Shown: positions 1-6,587, counted from the first letter of the stretch. The stretch: DNA of 8,946 nt from Promethearchaeota archaeon (GCA_016839865.1 JAEOTN010000389.1:1-8946), one strand, 5' to 3'. Translations and numbers: made by a program. The notes: generated by a model from the sequence alone, not told the origin.

Positions 1-313
1 CATCATTTGCGAGTTCTTTTAAAAGGGGTAATAAGTCCTCGTTTTTTGTATTAGCATAAATCTGACCTAGGCTAACTGTTGCACAATATGCTAAAAATGC
101 CTTAGGATCGTTTACTTCTGCTTTATCCTCAGATATTTTAACCCACTCTTTCACTAATGCTAGATTTTCATTAATATCTGCAAAAGCATGCATTAACTCT
201 AGATTTGCGCGACGTCCTGGTAGATTAGAATGATGAAGAAGAAATTCTTGAAGTTTTCTAGGATCATTGAGAATTGGTTTTAGAATGGTTTTTAGTTCTT
301 CTCGTTTTCCCAT
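1..313 (-). CDS. Hypothetical alpha-helical protein, N-terminal part (cut by window edge)
   Basis: The reverse strand is open from an ATG at 313 to the window edge, giving 104 residues of a longer protein. An in-frame TAA lies four codons upstream and nothing between can start, so this ATG is the only choice. The sequence is charged and looks all-helical, with no signal peptide or membrane segment. A conserved-looking stretch at residues 28-46 (HSNLPGRRANLELMHAFAD) recalls helical-repeat (HEAT-like) hypothetical proteins in which an LPG-R-NLEL motif precedes the first repeat. That resemblance is from memory and weak. A TATA-like element centred 25 bp upstream suggests its own leaderless transcript, separate from the peptidase gene behind it. 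Function unknown. Confidence 0.75.
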   Translation of the reverse strand, partial: MGKREELKTILKPILNDPRKLQEFLLHHSNLPGRRANLELMHAFADINENLALVKEWVKISEDKAEVNDPKAFLAYCATVSLGQIYANTKNEDLLPLLKELAND

Positions 314-333
314 ATACCACCATTAGAACCGAC

Positions 334-342
334 AAATAAAAA
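334..342 (-). promoter_or_regulatory. TATA-like element of the left-edge gene
   Basis: On the reverse strand the stretch reads TTTTTATTT, centred 25 bp before the ATG at 313. This is the spacing expected for an archaeal leaderless promoter. No Shine-Dalgarno sequence lies in front of that ATG, which fits. The call is from pattern only. Confidence 0.4.
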
Positions 343-357
343 TGAAAACAGAGTAGT

Positions 358-366
358 AAAAAAAAA
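358..366 (-). terminator. T-tract terminator after the M13 peptidase
   Basis: A run of nine T on the reverse strand begins 14 nt after the TAA of the peptidase gene. Archaeal RNA polymerase stops at such T-runs without needing a hairpin. It also separates the peptidase from the left-edge gene that follows. Confidence 0.5.
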
Positions 367-379
367 GTAAGGAATGGTT

Positions 380-2311
380 TTACCATATCTTTTCGAAATC
401 ATCACTATACATTTTATCTCCTTCTTTCACATCATATACCTTATGAAACGGAGGGAAATGGGACAATGCTCCATTAACTCTCCAATGTGCTGGAGTGTGG
501 GGATCAGTTTGTATTTGCATATCTATAAGTTCTGGTCTATAATTACTGCGCCAAATCCGTCCATAAGATAGAAGGAACTCTTTATCTAACGCAAGCTTAT
601 CAGCTCCTAGCTCGGGATGATCTGCAATATGGTGTTGCAGAGCGTCATAGCTTGTCAACAATCCACCCATATCAGCGATATTTTCTCCCAAGGTTAATTT
701 ACCGTTGATATTTTTGCCATTAACCTTGTAAGTGTTGAATTTTTCTTCATAGTATTTAGTTTTTGTGTTGAATTTCGACAGATCTTCCTCGGTCCACCAA
801 TTTTTAAGTTCTCCCTTGTGATTGAACTTGCTCCCATTGTTGTCATACGAATGCGTCATTTCATGCCCGATAACCACACCTATGGCACCGTAGTTAATAG
901 GATCGTTAGCATTAGGATCAAAGAAGGGAAATTGGAGAATACCCGCCGGGAAAACAATCTCATTTTTTATCGGATGGAAGAATGCATTAATAGTGTGGGG
1001 ATGGAGAAACCATTCATCTGGATCGGTAGGTTTGAATAACTTATTCATTTCAGTTTGAAAATCAAAAGCATTGCTGGCAATCACGTTTTCTATGAATACC
1101 TTATCAATACTGGTATCTAATGAGCTGAAATCTGGCCATTTATCGGGATATCCAATTTTTGCTCTAAATGCTTCGTGTTTTAACATAGCTATTTTCTTTG
1201 TCTCTTCTGTCATCCACTCAAGGTTGAGTACTCTTTGTTTCAAGGCTTTCTGCAAATTCCCAACTAATTCCAGCATTTTTGCTTTAGATTCAGGTGGAAA
1301 ATACCGTTGCTGGTACAATTTTCCCAAAATGGTACCGATTTTGTGACTATAGATATTAATGAATGCTAACACACGTTTCCATCGAGGTCTCATAGTTTTC
1401 TGTCCAGCAAGGGTCTTTCTGTAGAAGTTAAAAAATTGATCTTCAAACGCTTTAGGTAAGTAGGGAGAAAAACCAGCCAGTAACTTAAATTTTAGAAAAG
1501 TCTTCCATCGCTCTAATCCTAAATTTGTAACTAACTTTTCTAGTTGTTGATAAAACTCTTTTTTATCCGTGCTAAAGTATGGTACATCTCGTTTTACCGT
1601 TATTTTGAAAAAGTCTTTCCAATTCAATGAAGGTGTCCAATCTTGGAGAGTTTGAAATTGGGTTTTATGGAAATATTGTTCAGGATCATGTTTCTCAAAA
1701 TTCTTCAGTGTTACTTCTGCTAATTCGGTTTCAATTGCAAATATCTCTATGGCATGCTTAGCAGCATCTTCTTCAGAATCACCAGCGGCTATGAGGATAT
1801 TTTTAATGAAACCTTGATATTGTTTACGAATCTCTTCCCGATCCTCTTGAAAGTAGTAATCTCGATCAGGTAAACCTAAACCCGATGTAGTGATATATGG
1901 GATCACAAGTCCCGGATTATCTGCATCAGCTTCAGCTTCCATATCAAATAATGAATTAATTCCATTAGCTTGTAATGTGCCAATTAATTTCATTAGATCC
2001 CGTTTATCAGTCAATTGGTCAATTTTTTCTAAAATTGGTTGTAGGGGAGTTATACCTGCTTGCTCAATACGTTCTTCATCCAGTCCAGATTGATAAAAAT
2101 CAATGACCTTTCGTAACTCAGGATCATCAGTTTTTTCTTCCAATAATCCTTTTAGTTTATCTCGGGTTTCATCAATTAAAATGCTAAATGCACCCCACGA
2201 AGCTTGGTCATCTGGAATCGGATTCGCTTTTTTCCATTTTCCATTCACGTAGTTATCAAAATCGTCTTGAGGTCGGATGGTTTCATCCACATCAAATTCG
2301 TTTACATTCAT
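380..2311 (-). CDS. M13 family zinc metallopeptidase (PepO / neprilysin-like)
   Basis: A 643-residue zinc endopeptidase, the usual length of prokaryotic M13 enzymes, which cut oligopeptides inside a closed chamber. The N-terminal family signature (RPQDDFDNYVNGKW) is at residues 13-26. The substrate-binding NAFF (NAYF/NAYY in relatives) is at 442-445, the zinc site HEMTH at 483-487, and the third ligand in GENIAD with E543 and D547. A C-terminal RVNG block follows, ending EKIW. It has no signal peptide, membrane helix or cysteine, so it is probably cytosolic, unlike disulfide-bonded neprilysin. The frame stays open upstream to 2464. I chose the ATG at 2311 because GGAG lies 9 nt upstream, the family signature starts soon after, and the extra 51 residues look non-homologous and would occupy the divergent promoter. 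A second ATG at 2326 is possible. Confidence 0.93.
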   Translation of the reverse strand: MNVNEFDVDETIRPQDDFDNYVNGKWKKANPIPDDQASWGAFSILIDETRDKLKGLLEEKTDDPELRKVIDFYQSGLDEERIEQAGITPLQPILEKIDQLTDKRDLMKLIGTLQANGINSLFDMEAEADADNPGLVIPYITTSGLGLPDRDYYFQEDREEIRKQYQGFIKNILIAAGDSEEDAAKHAIEIFAIETELAEVTLKNFEKHDPEQYFHKTQFQTLQDWTPSLNWKDFFKITVKRDVPYFSTDKKEFYQQLEKLVTNLGLERWKTFLKFKLLAGFSPYLPKAFEDQFFNFYRKTLAGQKTMRPRWKRVLAFINIYSHKIGTILGKLYQQRYFPPESKAKMLELVGNLQKALKQRVLNLEWMTEETKKIAMLKHEAFRAKIGYPDKWPDFSSLDTSIDKVFIENVIASNAFDFQTEMNKLFKPTDPDEWFLHPHTINAFFHPIKNEIVFPAGILQFPFFDPNANDPINYGAIGVVIGHEMTHSYDNNGSKFNHKGELKNWWTEEDLSKFNTKTKYYEEKFNTYKVNGKNINGKLTLGENIADMGGLLTSYDALQHHIADHPELGADKLALDKEFLLSYGRIWRSNYRPELIDMQIQTDPHTPAHWRVNGALSHFPPFHKVYDVKEGDKMYSDDFEKIW

Positions 2312-2418
2312 TTCGTATTTCTCCATTGGTTCTAAAAATCGGTAATTAATGACATTTTTAACAATACGTGCAATAAAAGCAGATCGTTTATGGGATCTTG
2401 AATGGAAAACTTCTTCAC

Positions 2419-2428
2419 TTTTAAAAAG
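2419..2428. promoter_or_regulatory. Near-symmetric TATA-like element between M13 peptidase and TIR receptor
   Basis: An A/T-only core (TTTTAAAA plus AG) lies in the 169-bp divergent region. Read forward, it would place transcription about 30 nt before the TTG at 2481. Read in reverse, it would place it about 80 nt before the ATG at 2311. Because the element is nearly symmetric it could serve either gene. No clear purine-rich BRE was seen on either side. Confidence 0.3.
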
Positions 2429-2470
2429 ATTTAAGTGAAACATCGACGAATATTCATAGAACAATAAAGG

Positions 2471-2475
2471 GTGAA
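2471..2475 (+). promoter_or_regulatory. Ribosome binding site fixing the TTG start of the TIR receptor
   Basis: The sequence around 2468-2475 contains AGGGTGA, whose GGTGA core pairs with the 16S tail. It lies 6 nt before the TTG at 2481. An in-frame TGA overlaps it, so translation cannot begin further upstream. The next in-frame ATG (codon 26) would delete most of the N-terminal hydrophobic segment. Confidence 0.55.
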
Positions 2476-2480
2476 TTTCT

Positions 2481-3848
2481 TTGTCATGGAAAAAATATAT
2501 TAATATATGGAATGTCCTCCTTCTTGCACTTACGGTATCTCTAGGGTTTTTTGGGATGAGATGGTTAAATGCACAAGCTCCTATTGGCGTTCCTGAAGAG
2601 TATCAGAACATAGATTTGGATTATCCTACCTATGAACCTAATTCGACTTTACACATTGATCATACAAATGTCGATAGTCTACCAGGAAACGGCACTTCAA
2701 GTAATCCATACATCTTAGAAGACGGATTATTCACGGAATATTCTGAGGATCAGGGGGAAGTTACACTGACGATCTATAATGTTAGTCATTTGGAAATACG
2801 CAGTATAAGATTGGAAGGTCCAGCCGCTTATTACAATAGAGATGGTTTAGTTATTTCTGACTGTGATAATATCACGATAAAAGACAGCTTTTTCATGAAT
2901 TATGATGATGCGGTCCGAATAGAAGATTGTGGAGATGTTCTGTTTACTAATAATACTTTGTATCACAGTACAAATGGTGTATTTGTTGATCAATGTGAAG
3001 GTTCTATGGTTGTTTCAGAAAATTTCGCTGTGAGTAATGGATTTGGGATTTATATTTCCCAAACAGACAATACAATGGTACTTAATAATACTATTGTCGG
3101 GAGTGGAGAACATGCAATTAATTTCATAATCACGGATCATGGTCAAATTAGTGGGAATAATATATTGTATAATCAAGATGCTGGTGCAGTATTTTTAGAT
3201 CCCGATAGCGGTTTTAATACCGTTAGTTACAATACCATAACAGATTGTGTTGGTTATTGGTTTAGTGAGGGAACAGAAGGAGATAATACGGTTCAAAATA
3301 ATACAGTGACATACTCTAAAAAAACTCTCGGACTGATTATTCTTGCTTCTGGTGGAGTACCAGCTCTCACTCTGATTGGTCTCTTAATAAGAGCTGCTGT
3401 AAAGCAAAGATCTGTCACTAAACATTTCAAGAAAACCAAAAAAGAAGGAGAATTTTGGGTGTTCTTCAGTTATGCCACTGTAAACTCGAAAATGTATCGG
3501 ATACCAGAATTAGCCAAACGACTGGAAATCTATGAAGATATCAACGAAGTTTTCTATTGGGAAGACAAAATGACTGATGACATATTTGAGTATATGGAAA
3601 AATATATCAAAGATTGTGATGTAATTCTATTGTTCTGTTCTCAAGATGCATTAGCTTCTGAAGCAGTTAAGAAAGAATGGATGTCATCCCTAAAGATTGA
3701 AAAGAAAATCATTCCAATTTTCAAGGATCCAATGGATATTCCTGCATTACTCACAACAAAACTCGGAGTACAGTATGATCCGGAGAATTTCGATAAATTT
3801 GTGAATGATGTGTATGAACTGATCAAAAAGAAAACTCAAATTGGATAA
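2481..3848 (+). CDS. Beta-helix ectodomain / transmembrane / cytoplasmic TIR-domain protein (Toll-receptor-like layout)
   Basis: 455 residues in four parts. (i) A hydrophobic N-terminal segment, about 11-28, after a KK, is a signal peptide or anchor; the AQA at 31-33 is followed by proline, which disfavours cleavage. (ii) Residues 55-280 form a right-handed parallel beta-helix of the NosD/PF13229 kind with 22-24-residue rungs. C128, C150 and C172 stack exactly 22 apart, and seven N-X-S/T sequons are present. (iii) Residues 283-305 are a transmembrane helix followed by K/R residues. (iv) Residues 324-452 are a TIR domain: FWVFFSY at 325-331, then YWEDKM, then VILLFCS, then E399 before the IIPIF strand, where NADase TIR domains carry their catalytic glutamate. 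The TTG start follows GGTGA by 6 nt, with an in-frame TGA at 2472, so no earlier start exists. Predicted output is NAD hydrolysis or TIR signalling; the ligand is unknown. Confidence 0.85.
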   Translation: MSWKKYINIWNVLLLALTVSLGFFGMRWLNAQAPIGVPEEYQNIDLDYPTYEPNSTLHIDHTNVDSLPGNGTSSNPYILEDGLFTEYSEDQGEVTLTIYNVSHLEIRSIRLEGPAAYYNRDGLVISDCDNITIKDSFFMNYDDAVRIEDCGDVLFTNNTLYHSTNGVFVDQCEGSMVVSENFAVSNGFGIYISQTDNTMVLNNTIVGSGEHAINFIITDHGQISGNNILYNQDAGAVFLDPDSGFNTVSYNTITDCVGYWFSEGTEGDNTVQNNTVTYSKKTLGLIILASGGVPALTLIGLLIRAAVKQRSVTKHFKKTKKEGEFWVFFSYATVNSKMYRIPELAKRLEIYEDINEVFYWEDKMTDDIFEYMEKYIKDCDVILLFCSQDALASEAVKKEWMSSLKIEKKIIPIFKDPMDIPALLTTKLGVQYDPENFDKFVNDVYELIKKKTQIG

Positions 3849-3852
3849 AAAT

Positions 3853-3875
3853 CCATTTTATTTCTTATTTTCTGT
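3853..3875 (+). terminator. Pyrimidine-rich terminator after the TIR receptor
   Basis: Just after the TAA at 3846-3848 is a stretch with T4, T3 and T4 runs broken by single bases, typical of archaeal intrinsic ends. No strong hairpin was seen. The remaining bases to 3979, between the convergent genes, show nothing else I can identify. Confidence 0.4.
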
Positions 3876-3979
3876 CTCGTTACATTAATAAGAGCAGTTT
3901 GAGGAAATATTCTAGATCCATGAATGATTAGGATAAAATATCTCATCTCCAAATCCTTCGATATAAGTTATTTTCGTAT

Positions 3980-4468
3980 TCAAGCGATATGATTTAGAGT
4001 TAAGTTTTTGATTTTATCATAAAGTTCTGATTGCTTCGTTTTTAGAGTTCCATTTATTTCAGAAAGCTTTAATTCCAATTCAATAATTCGCAGTTCGTTT
4101 AAAATAATCAATAAGTCTTCAGGTGTCATTTGAGAAGAGATCACACTATCAATCTGAGTTAACGTCTCCAGAATTTTTTGTTTATTCTCTTCCTTTGGAA
4201 TTCTTGCAAATGAAGACATCCAACTTAGCGCAATTATAAGTAAATATATGATAATACAACCAATTCCACTCAGAAATACAATCCCAACGCTTAATACTAG
4301 AACTGTATCCAAAGTAACACTAACTACTGTGTTATAATTTTCTATATTATCAATAATTATGACACCCACAATACAACAAGATACTAATACTATTCCGCTT
4401 ACGAACCACCAGAATCTCTTTTTGATCGATATTTTTGACGATTTCATTTTCTCCTCAACTCGTCCCAT
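3980..4468 (-). CDS. Small two-helix membrane protein with C-terminal helical tail
   Basis: 162 residues, family not recognised. After a basic N-terminus (KKR near 16-18) come two transmembrane helices, about 20-40 and 55-82, joined by a short polar loop. This suggests both ends are in the cytoplasm. Residues 92-158 are a charged, leucine/isoleucine-rich region likely to form a coiled coil or helical hairpin, typical of an oligomerising or partner-binding tail. There are cysteines at 31, 32 and 71. The first ATG (4468) lies 25 bp from a TATA-like element and would be nearly leaderless. ATG codon 8 (4447) has GAGG 5 nt upstream, so translation may really start there on a roughly 20-nt leader. 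It faces the TIR receptor gene end to end. A link between them is possible but unproven. Confidence 0.7.
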   Translation of the reverse strand: MGRVEEKMKSSKISIKKRFWWFVSGIVLVSCCIVGVIIIDNIENYNTVVSVTLDTVLVLSVGIVFLSGIGCIIIYLLIIALSWMSSFARIPKEENKQKILETLTQIDSVISSQMTPEDLLIILNELRIIELELKLSEINGTLKTKQSELYDKIKNLTLNHIA

Positions 4469-4481
4469 CTAAAGAAATGTC

Positions 4482-4501
4482 ATAAGTAAAAATATACTTA
4501 T
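4482..4501. promoter_or_regulatory. Perfect 7-bp inverted repeat over the TATA box of the small membrane protein
   Basis: The halves ATAAGTA and TACTTAT are exact reverse complements with a 6-bp spacer. On the reverse strand the spacer forms the middle of a TATA box (GTATATTTT) centred 25 bp upstream of the ATG at 4468. A dimeric repressor bound here would block TBP, so this is a plausible operator. Confidence 0.5.
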
Positions 4502-4552
4502 CGATTTGGGGAGATATCATGTTTTGGGAAACACGAATAAAATCAATTTTGA

Positions 4553-5017
4553 CTATTCTCTACCAGGATAGAGTATTTTCTTGAACGGCCAGCTTATGTG
4601 TATCCACTCTTTAACGCTCCGAAAGAGTATATCATCCAACCCTTTATCATACTCACTTTGTCGCACCCACATATTTGCATAAGCGTCACCATCGAGATCT
4701 TGTGAGTCCGGAATGGGGTTGATATACAAACATCCTAGAACTCGACTTTCATCTAGAGCAATGACAGTATATGCAAACGCTTTTCGATCAAGAAATTCCT
4801 GTTGGTGGCGTTCTAAATCTGCACGATTTTCTTCTATGGTAAAACCTTCCCTAGGCCAAGGACCACCAAACATATTGTGAAGTAAATCTCTACTTTCAAT
4901 AACTGCTTCATAGTCTTTTTGAGTATCTTCAACCGATAACATTCGTAATCGAAAGTGATCAGTCTCCATCACAGTAGGTATTACAAAATTGGGAGGAACA
5001 AATGGTGTAGGTGTCAT
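4553..5017 (-). CDS. GNAT-family N-acetyltransferase (PGRE-ending subfamily)
   Basis: 154 residues. I recognise it from the opening VPPNFVIPTVMETDHFRLR (8-26), the WP plus EEN segment around 54-64, HQQEF then FAYTV (71-85), the strand VLGCLYI (93-99), and the ending WPFKKILYPGRE. Together these mark a compact GNAT-like family that transfers an acetyl group from acetyl-CoA to an unknown acceptor. The classical R/Q-x-x-G-x-G pyrophosphate loop is not visible; QSEYDKGLDD (120-129) sits where it would be. That is usual for this group as I recall it, so activity is less certain than for the neighbour. It is the second gene of a two-gene unit: its ATG overlaps the TAA of the upstream GNAT (TAATG), and with no ribosome binding site of its own it is probably translated by coupling. 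Confidence 0.82.
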   Translation of the reverse strand: MTPTPFVPPNFVIPTVMETDHFRLRMLSVEDTQKDYEAVIESRDLLHNMFGGPWPREGFTIEENRADLERHQQEFLDRKAFAYTVIALDESRVLGCLYINPIPDSQDLDGDAYANMWVRQSEYDKGLDDILFRSVKEWIHISWPFKKILYPGRE

Positions 5018-5508
5018 TAATAATCGTACTCATATTCTCCTATTTTATATTTTTGTGTTAGATTTTCATCTGGAAGTGGTTTACGCACTTCTATCAGATT
5101 TAAAACCGTATATCCATGCTTCTTCAGAAAAGAAATGCTCCGATGGTTGTTTGGATGTACCCAATTATACATAGTATGACCTCCCAACTCTATGGCGTGT
5201 TTCTCTGCTCGCAAATACAAAGCAGAACCAACCCCTTTTTGTCGTTCTTCTGGAATAACATAAAGTAACTCGTTCCAAACGACATCCTCATCTACGCGAC
5301 ACACGGTAAATCCAAACAGTTCATGTTTTTCATCAGTTGCGATGTAGATAGGAAAATTGTGTGCTAGATAGTAGTCCAACTCTTCTTTTGCAGCTTCTAG
5401 ATTTAGATTTTTCTTTCTATTCTTTAATTCAGCTAATGCAATTCTGTTTTGAGCAAGTAACTGCACAAGTTGGTCTTTAAAATTTGGTTCATAGGATAAA
5501 ATTTTCAT
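5017..5508 (-). CDS. GNAT-family N-acetyltransferase (classical motif A)
   Basis: 163 residues with a textbook GNAT core: strand ELLYVIPEE (80-88), then the acetyl-CoA loop RQKGVGSALY (89-98) with the R-x-x-G-x-G pattern, then the helix to 108. Motif B follows, with N120/N121 and SFLKKHGY (126-133). The basic, leucine-rich N-terminal half (10-50) would form the acceptor side. The acceptor is unknown; a small amine or a protein N-terminus are equally possible. It heads a two-gene unit with the second GNAT and diverges from the MBL-fold gene across 100 bp. No Shine-Dalgarno precedes the ATG at 5508, so it may have a short or absent leader, although I see no well-placed TATA box. Confidence 0.9.
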   Translation of the reverse strand: MKILSYEPNFKDQLVQLLAQNRIALAELKNRKKNLNLEAAKEELDYYLAHNFPIYIATDEKHELFGFTVCRVDEDVVWNELLYVIPEERQKGVGSALYLRAEKHAIELGGHTMYNWVHPNNHRSISFLKKHGYTVLNLIEVRKPLPDENLTQKYKIGEYEYDY

Positions 5509-5564
5509 TATGTCTGAAAAATAGAAGGTTCACTTGATTAATTTTGGTTTAATAGGCAGATCAG

Positions 5565-5574
5565 CGCTTAAGCG
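5565..5574. promoter_or_regulatory. 10-bp perfect palindrome in the GNAT/MBL divergent promoter
   Basis: CGCTTAAGCG is its own reverse complement and stands out as GC-richer than its surroundings. It lies just upstream of the TATA-like element of the MBL gene and about 60 bp from the GNAT start. A shared regulator could bind here. Ten bases alone is modest evidence. Confidence 0.3.
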
Positions 5575-5580
5575 ATAGTG

Positions 5581-5590
5581 TTAAATAAAA
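5581..5590 (+). promoter_or_regulatory. TATA-like element of the MBL-fold gene
   Basis: TTAAATAAAA is centred about 24 bp before the ATG at 5609, the distance of an archaeal leaderless promoter. A GAGG at 5595-5598 is too far from the ATG to be a convincing ribosome binding site. Confidence 0.45.
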
Positions 5591-5608
5591 CTTTGAGGAT
5601 TTTAGGGT

Positions 5609-6547
5609 ATGATTTACAAAGAGGGAAAAGTTTCTGATACTACATTCTTATTTGATGTGGGGCTCAAAGGAGTGAAGGGAGTGTCAGGACTTTACTATAT
5701 TGAATCTGACGAAAAAACTTGCGTTATTGATTCAGGGACTCCAAAAGGAGCGAAGAGATTCCTAAAAAAAATAAAGGAAAGGGGAAAATCCTTGCCAGAT
5801 TATGTTCTTCTAACTCATGCACATTGGGATCATACTCAAGGAGTTCCCATGTTTCGCAAAAAGAATTCGTCAATTCAGGTGTTTGCTTCGGAAAAATCGA
5901 TCGATCTACTTGCAGATCAGTCCTTCAATAAGGCGTTCGATAAGGTTCCTATGAAAAATATTTTTAACGTAGATCCGCTAAAGGAAGGAGATATTATTGA
6001 TCTTGGAACCACCAAGCTACGAGTGGTAGAGATCCCTGGACATACGTACGATCATATTGGTTATTATGATGAAATCAGTAAAAATATGTTTGCAGGAGAT
6101 TCTATCGGTATCAGAGTAGGTGATAGAGCATATATTCCTCCTTGCATGCCACCGTTCTGGGATGAAAAAGCCTATTATGCTACTTTAGAGAAACTGAAAG
6201 GTATGAATATAGAGAATTTATGTTTGGCGCATTTTGGTCATGTACCGCGGATTGAGATCCATGAATTTCTCGATGAAATGAGAAAATTTTACGACATCTC
6301 AAAAAGTGTCATATCTAAAGTCATAAACAATCCGGATTTGGAACCTAAGTTAACTAAAATGATCATGGAAGAATTGGATCTTGAAATTCCAAAATTGGAA
6401 ACATTTGGGAAAAAGATACCAATGATTTTAGGAGTGGTAAATCTCTTCAGAAAATTAAGAAGTAAACCGCCTGTCCATGTAGGACATATTATGACTCCTA
6501 CTTTTGTAGAACATGCATTACACGGTTACAAAATGTCTCTGGAATAA
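5609..6547 (+). CDS. MBL-fold (metallo-beta-lactamase superfamily) metal-dependent hydrolase
   Basis: 312 residues. The fold is shown by the two-metal motif HAHWDH (H70, H72, D74, H75), the second-site H145 in PGHTYDH, the bridging D164 in AGDS, and H208/H211 in AHFGH. The order and spacing match the glyoxalase-II/hydrolase branch, so it should cleave an ester, thioester, amide or phosphoester, probably with Zn, Fe or Mn. Residues 1-40 form the opening beta strands (YYIESDEKTCVIDSG). The tail from about 215 to 312 is mostly helical and may cover the active site or mediate dimers; the substrate cannot be read from it. It lacks a signal peptide and is cytoplasmic. The ATG sits at leaderless distance from a TATA-like element. 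The LysE gene follows 59 bp later on the same strand but probably has its own control region. Confidence 0.92.
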   Translation: MIYKEGKVSDTTFLFDVGLKGVKGVSGLYYIESDEKTCVIDSGTPKGAKRFLKKIKERGKSLPDYVLLTHAHWDHTQGVPMFRKKNSSIQVFASEKSIDLLADQSFNKAFDKVPMKNIFNVDPLKEGDIIDLGTTKLRVVEIPGHTYDHIGYYDEISKNMFAGDSIGIRVGDRAYIPPCMPPFWDEKAYYATLEKLKGMNIENLCLAHFGHVPRIEIHEFLDEMRKFYDISKSVISKVINNPDLEPKLTKMIMEELDLEIPKLETFGKKIPMILGVVNLFRKLRSKPPVHVGHIMTPTFVEHALHGYKMSLE

Positions 6548-6574
6548 GAACAAATGCATTGAGTATTTTCCATG

Positions 6575-6583
6575 ATCTTTTTT
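6575..6583 (+). terminator. T-run terminator after the MBL gene
   Basis: A T-rich stretch (CTTTTTT, then TCC) lies about 30 nt after the TAA at 6545-6547. It could end the MBL transcript before the LysE gene. It is short, so read-through is possible. Confidence 0.3.
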
Positions 6584-6587
6584 CCTA

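Noticed and set aside
818..1039. 73-codon forward frame inside the M13 peptidase gene
   Set aside because: It lies antisense to conserved zinc-binding regions of the peptidase, and its protein sequence resembles nothing; it is a shadow frame.
1071..1346. 91-codon forward frame inside the M13 peptidase gene
   Set aside because: Antisense shadow of a well-supported coding region, with no start signals of its own.
2419..2440. Possible hairpin CACTT...AAGTG near the TIR/M13 promoter
   Set aside because: Only five bases pair before a mismatch, and it overlaps the TATA-like element; too weak to call a structure of its own.
2481..3383. Reading the beta-helix protein as a NosD copper-assembly protein
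   Set aside because: No nos genes are nearby, and the chain continues into a TM helix and a TIR domain. The NosD-like repeats indicate only the fold.
4519..4584. Forward-strand 21-codon frame starting ATG after GGGGAG, with a TATA-like element about 25 bp upstream
   Set aside because: The signals are well placed, but the peptide is very short, overlaps the 3' end of the GNAT gene on the other strand, and has no recognisable features. Not called as a gene.
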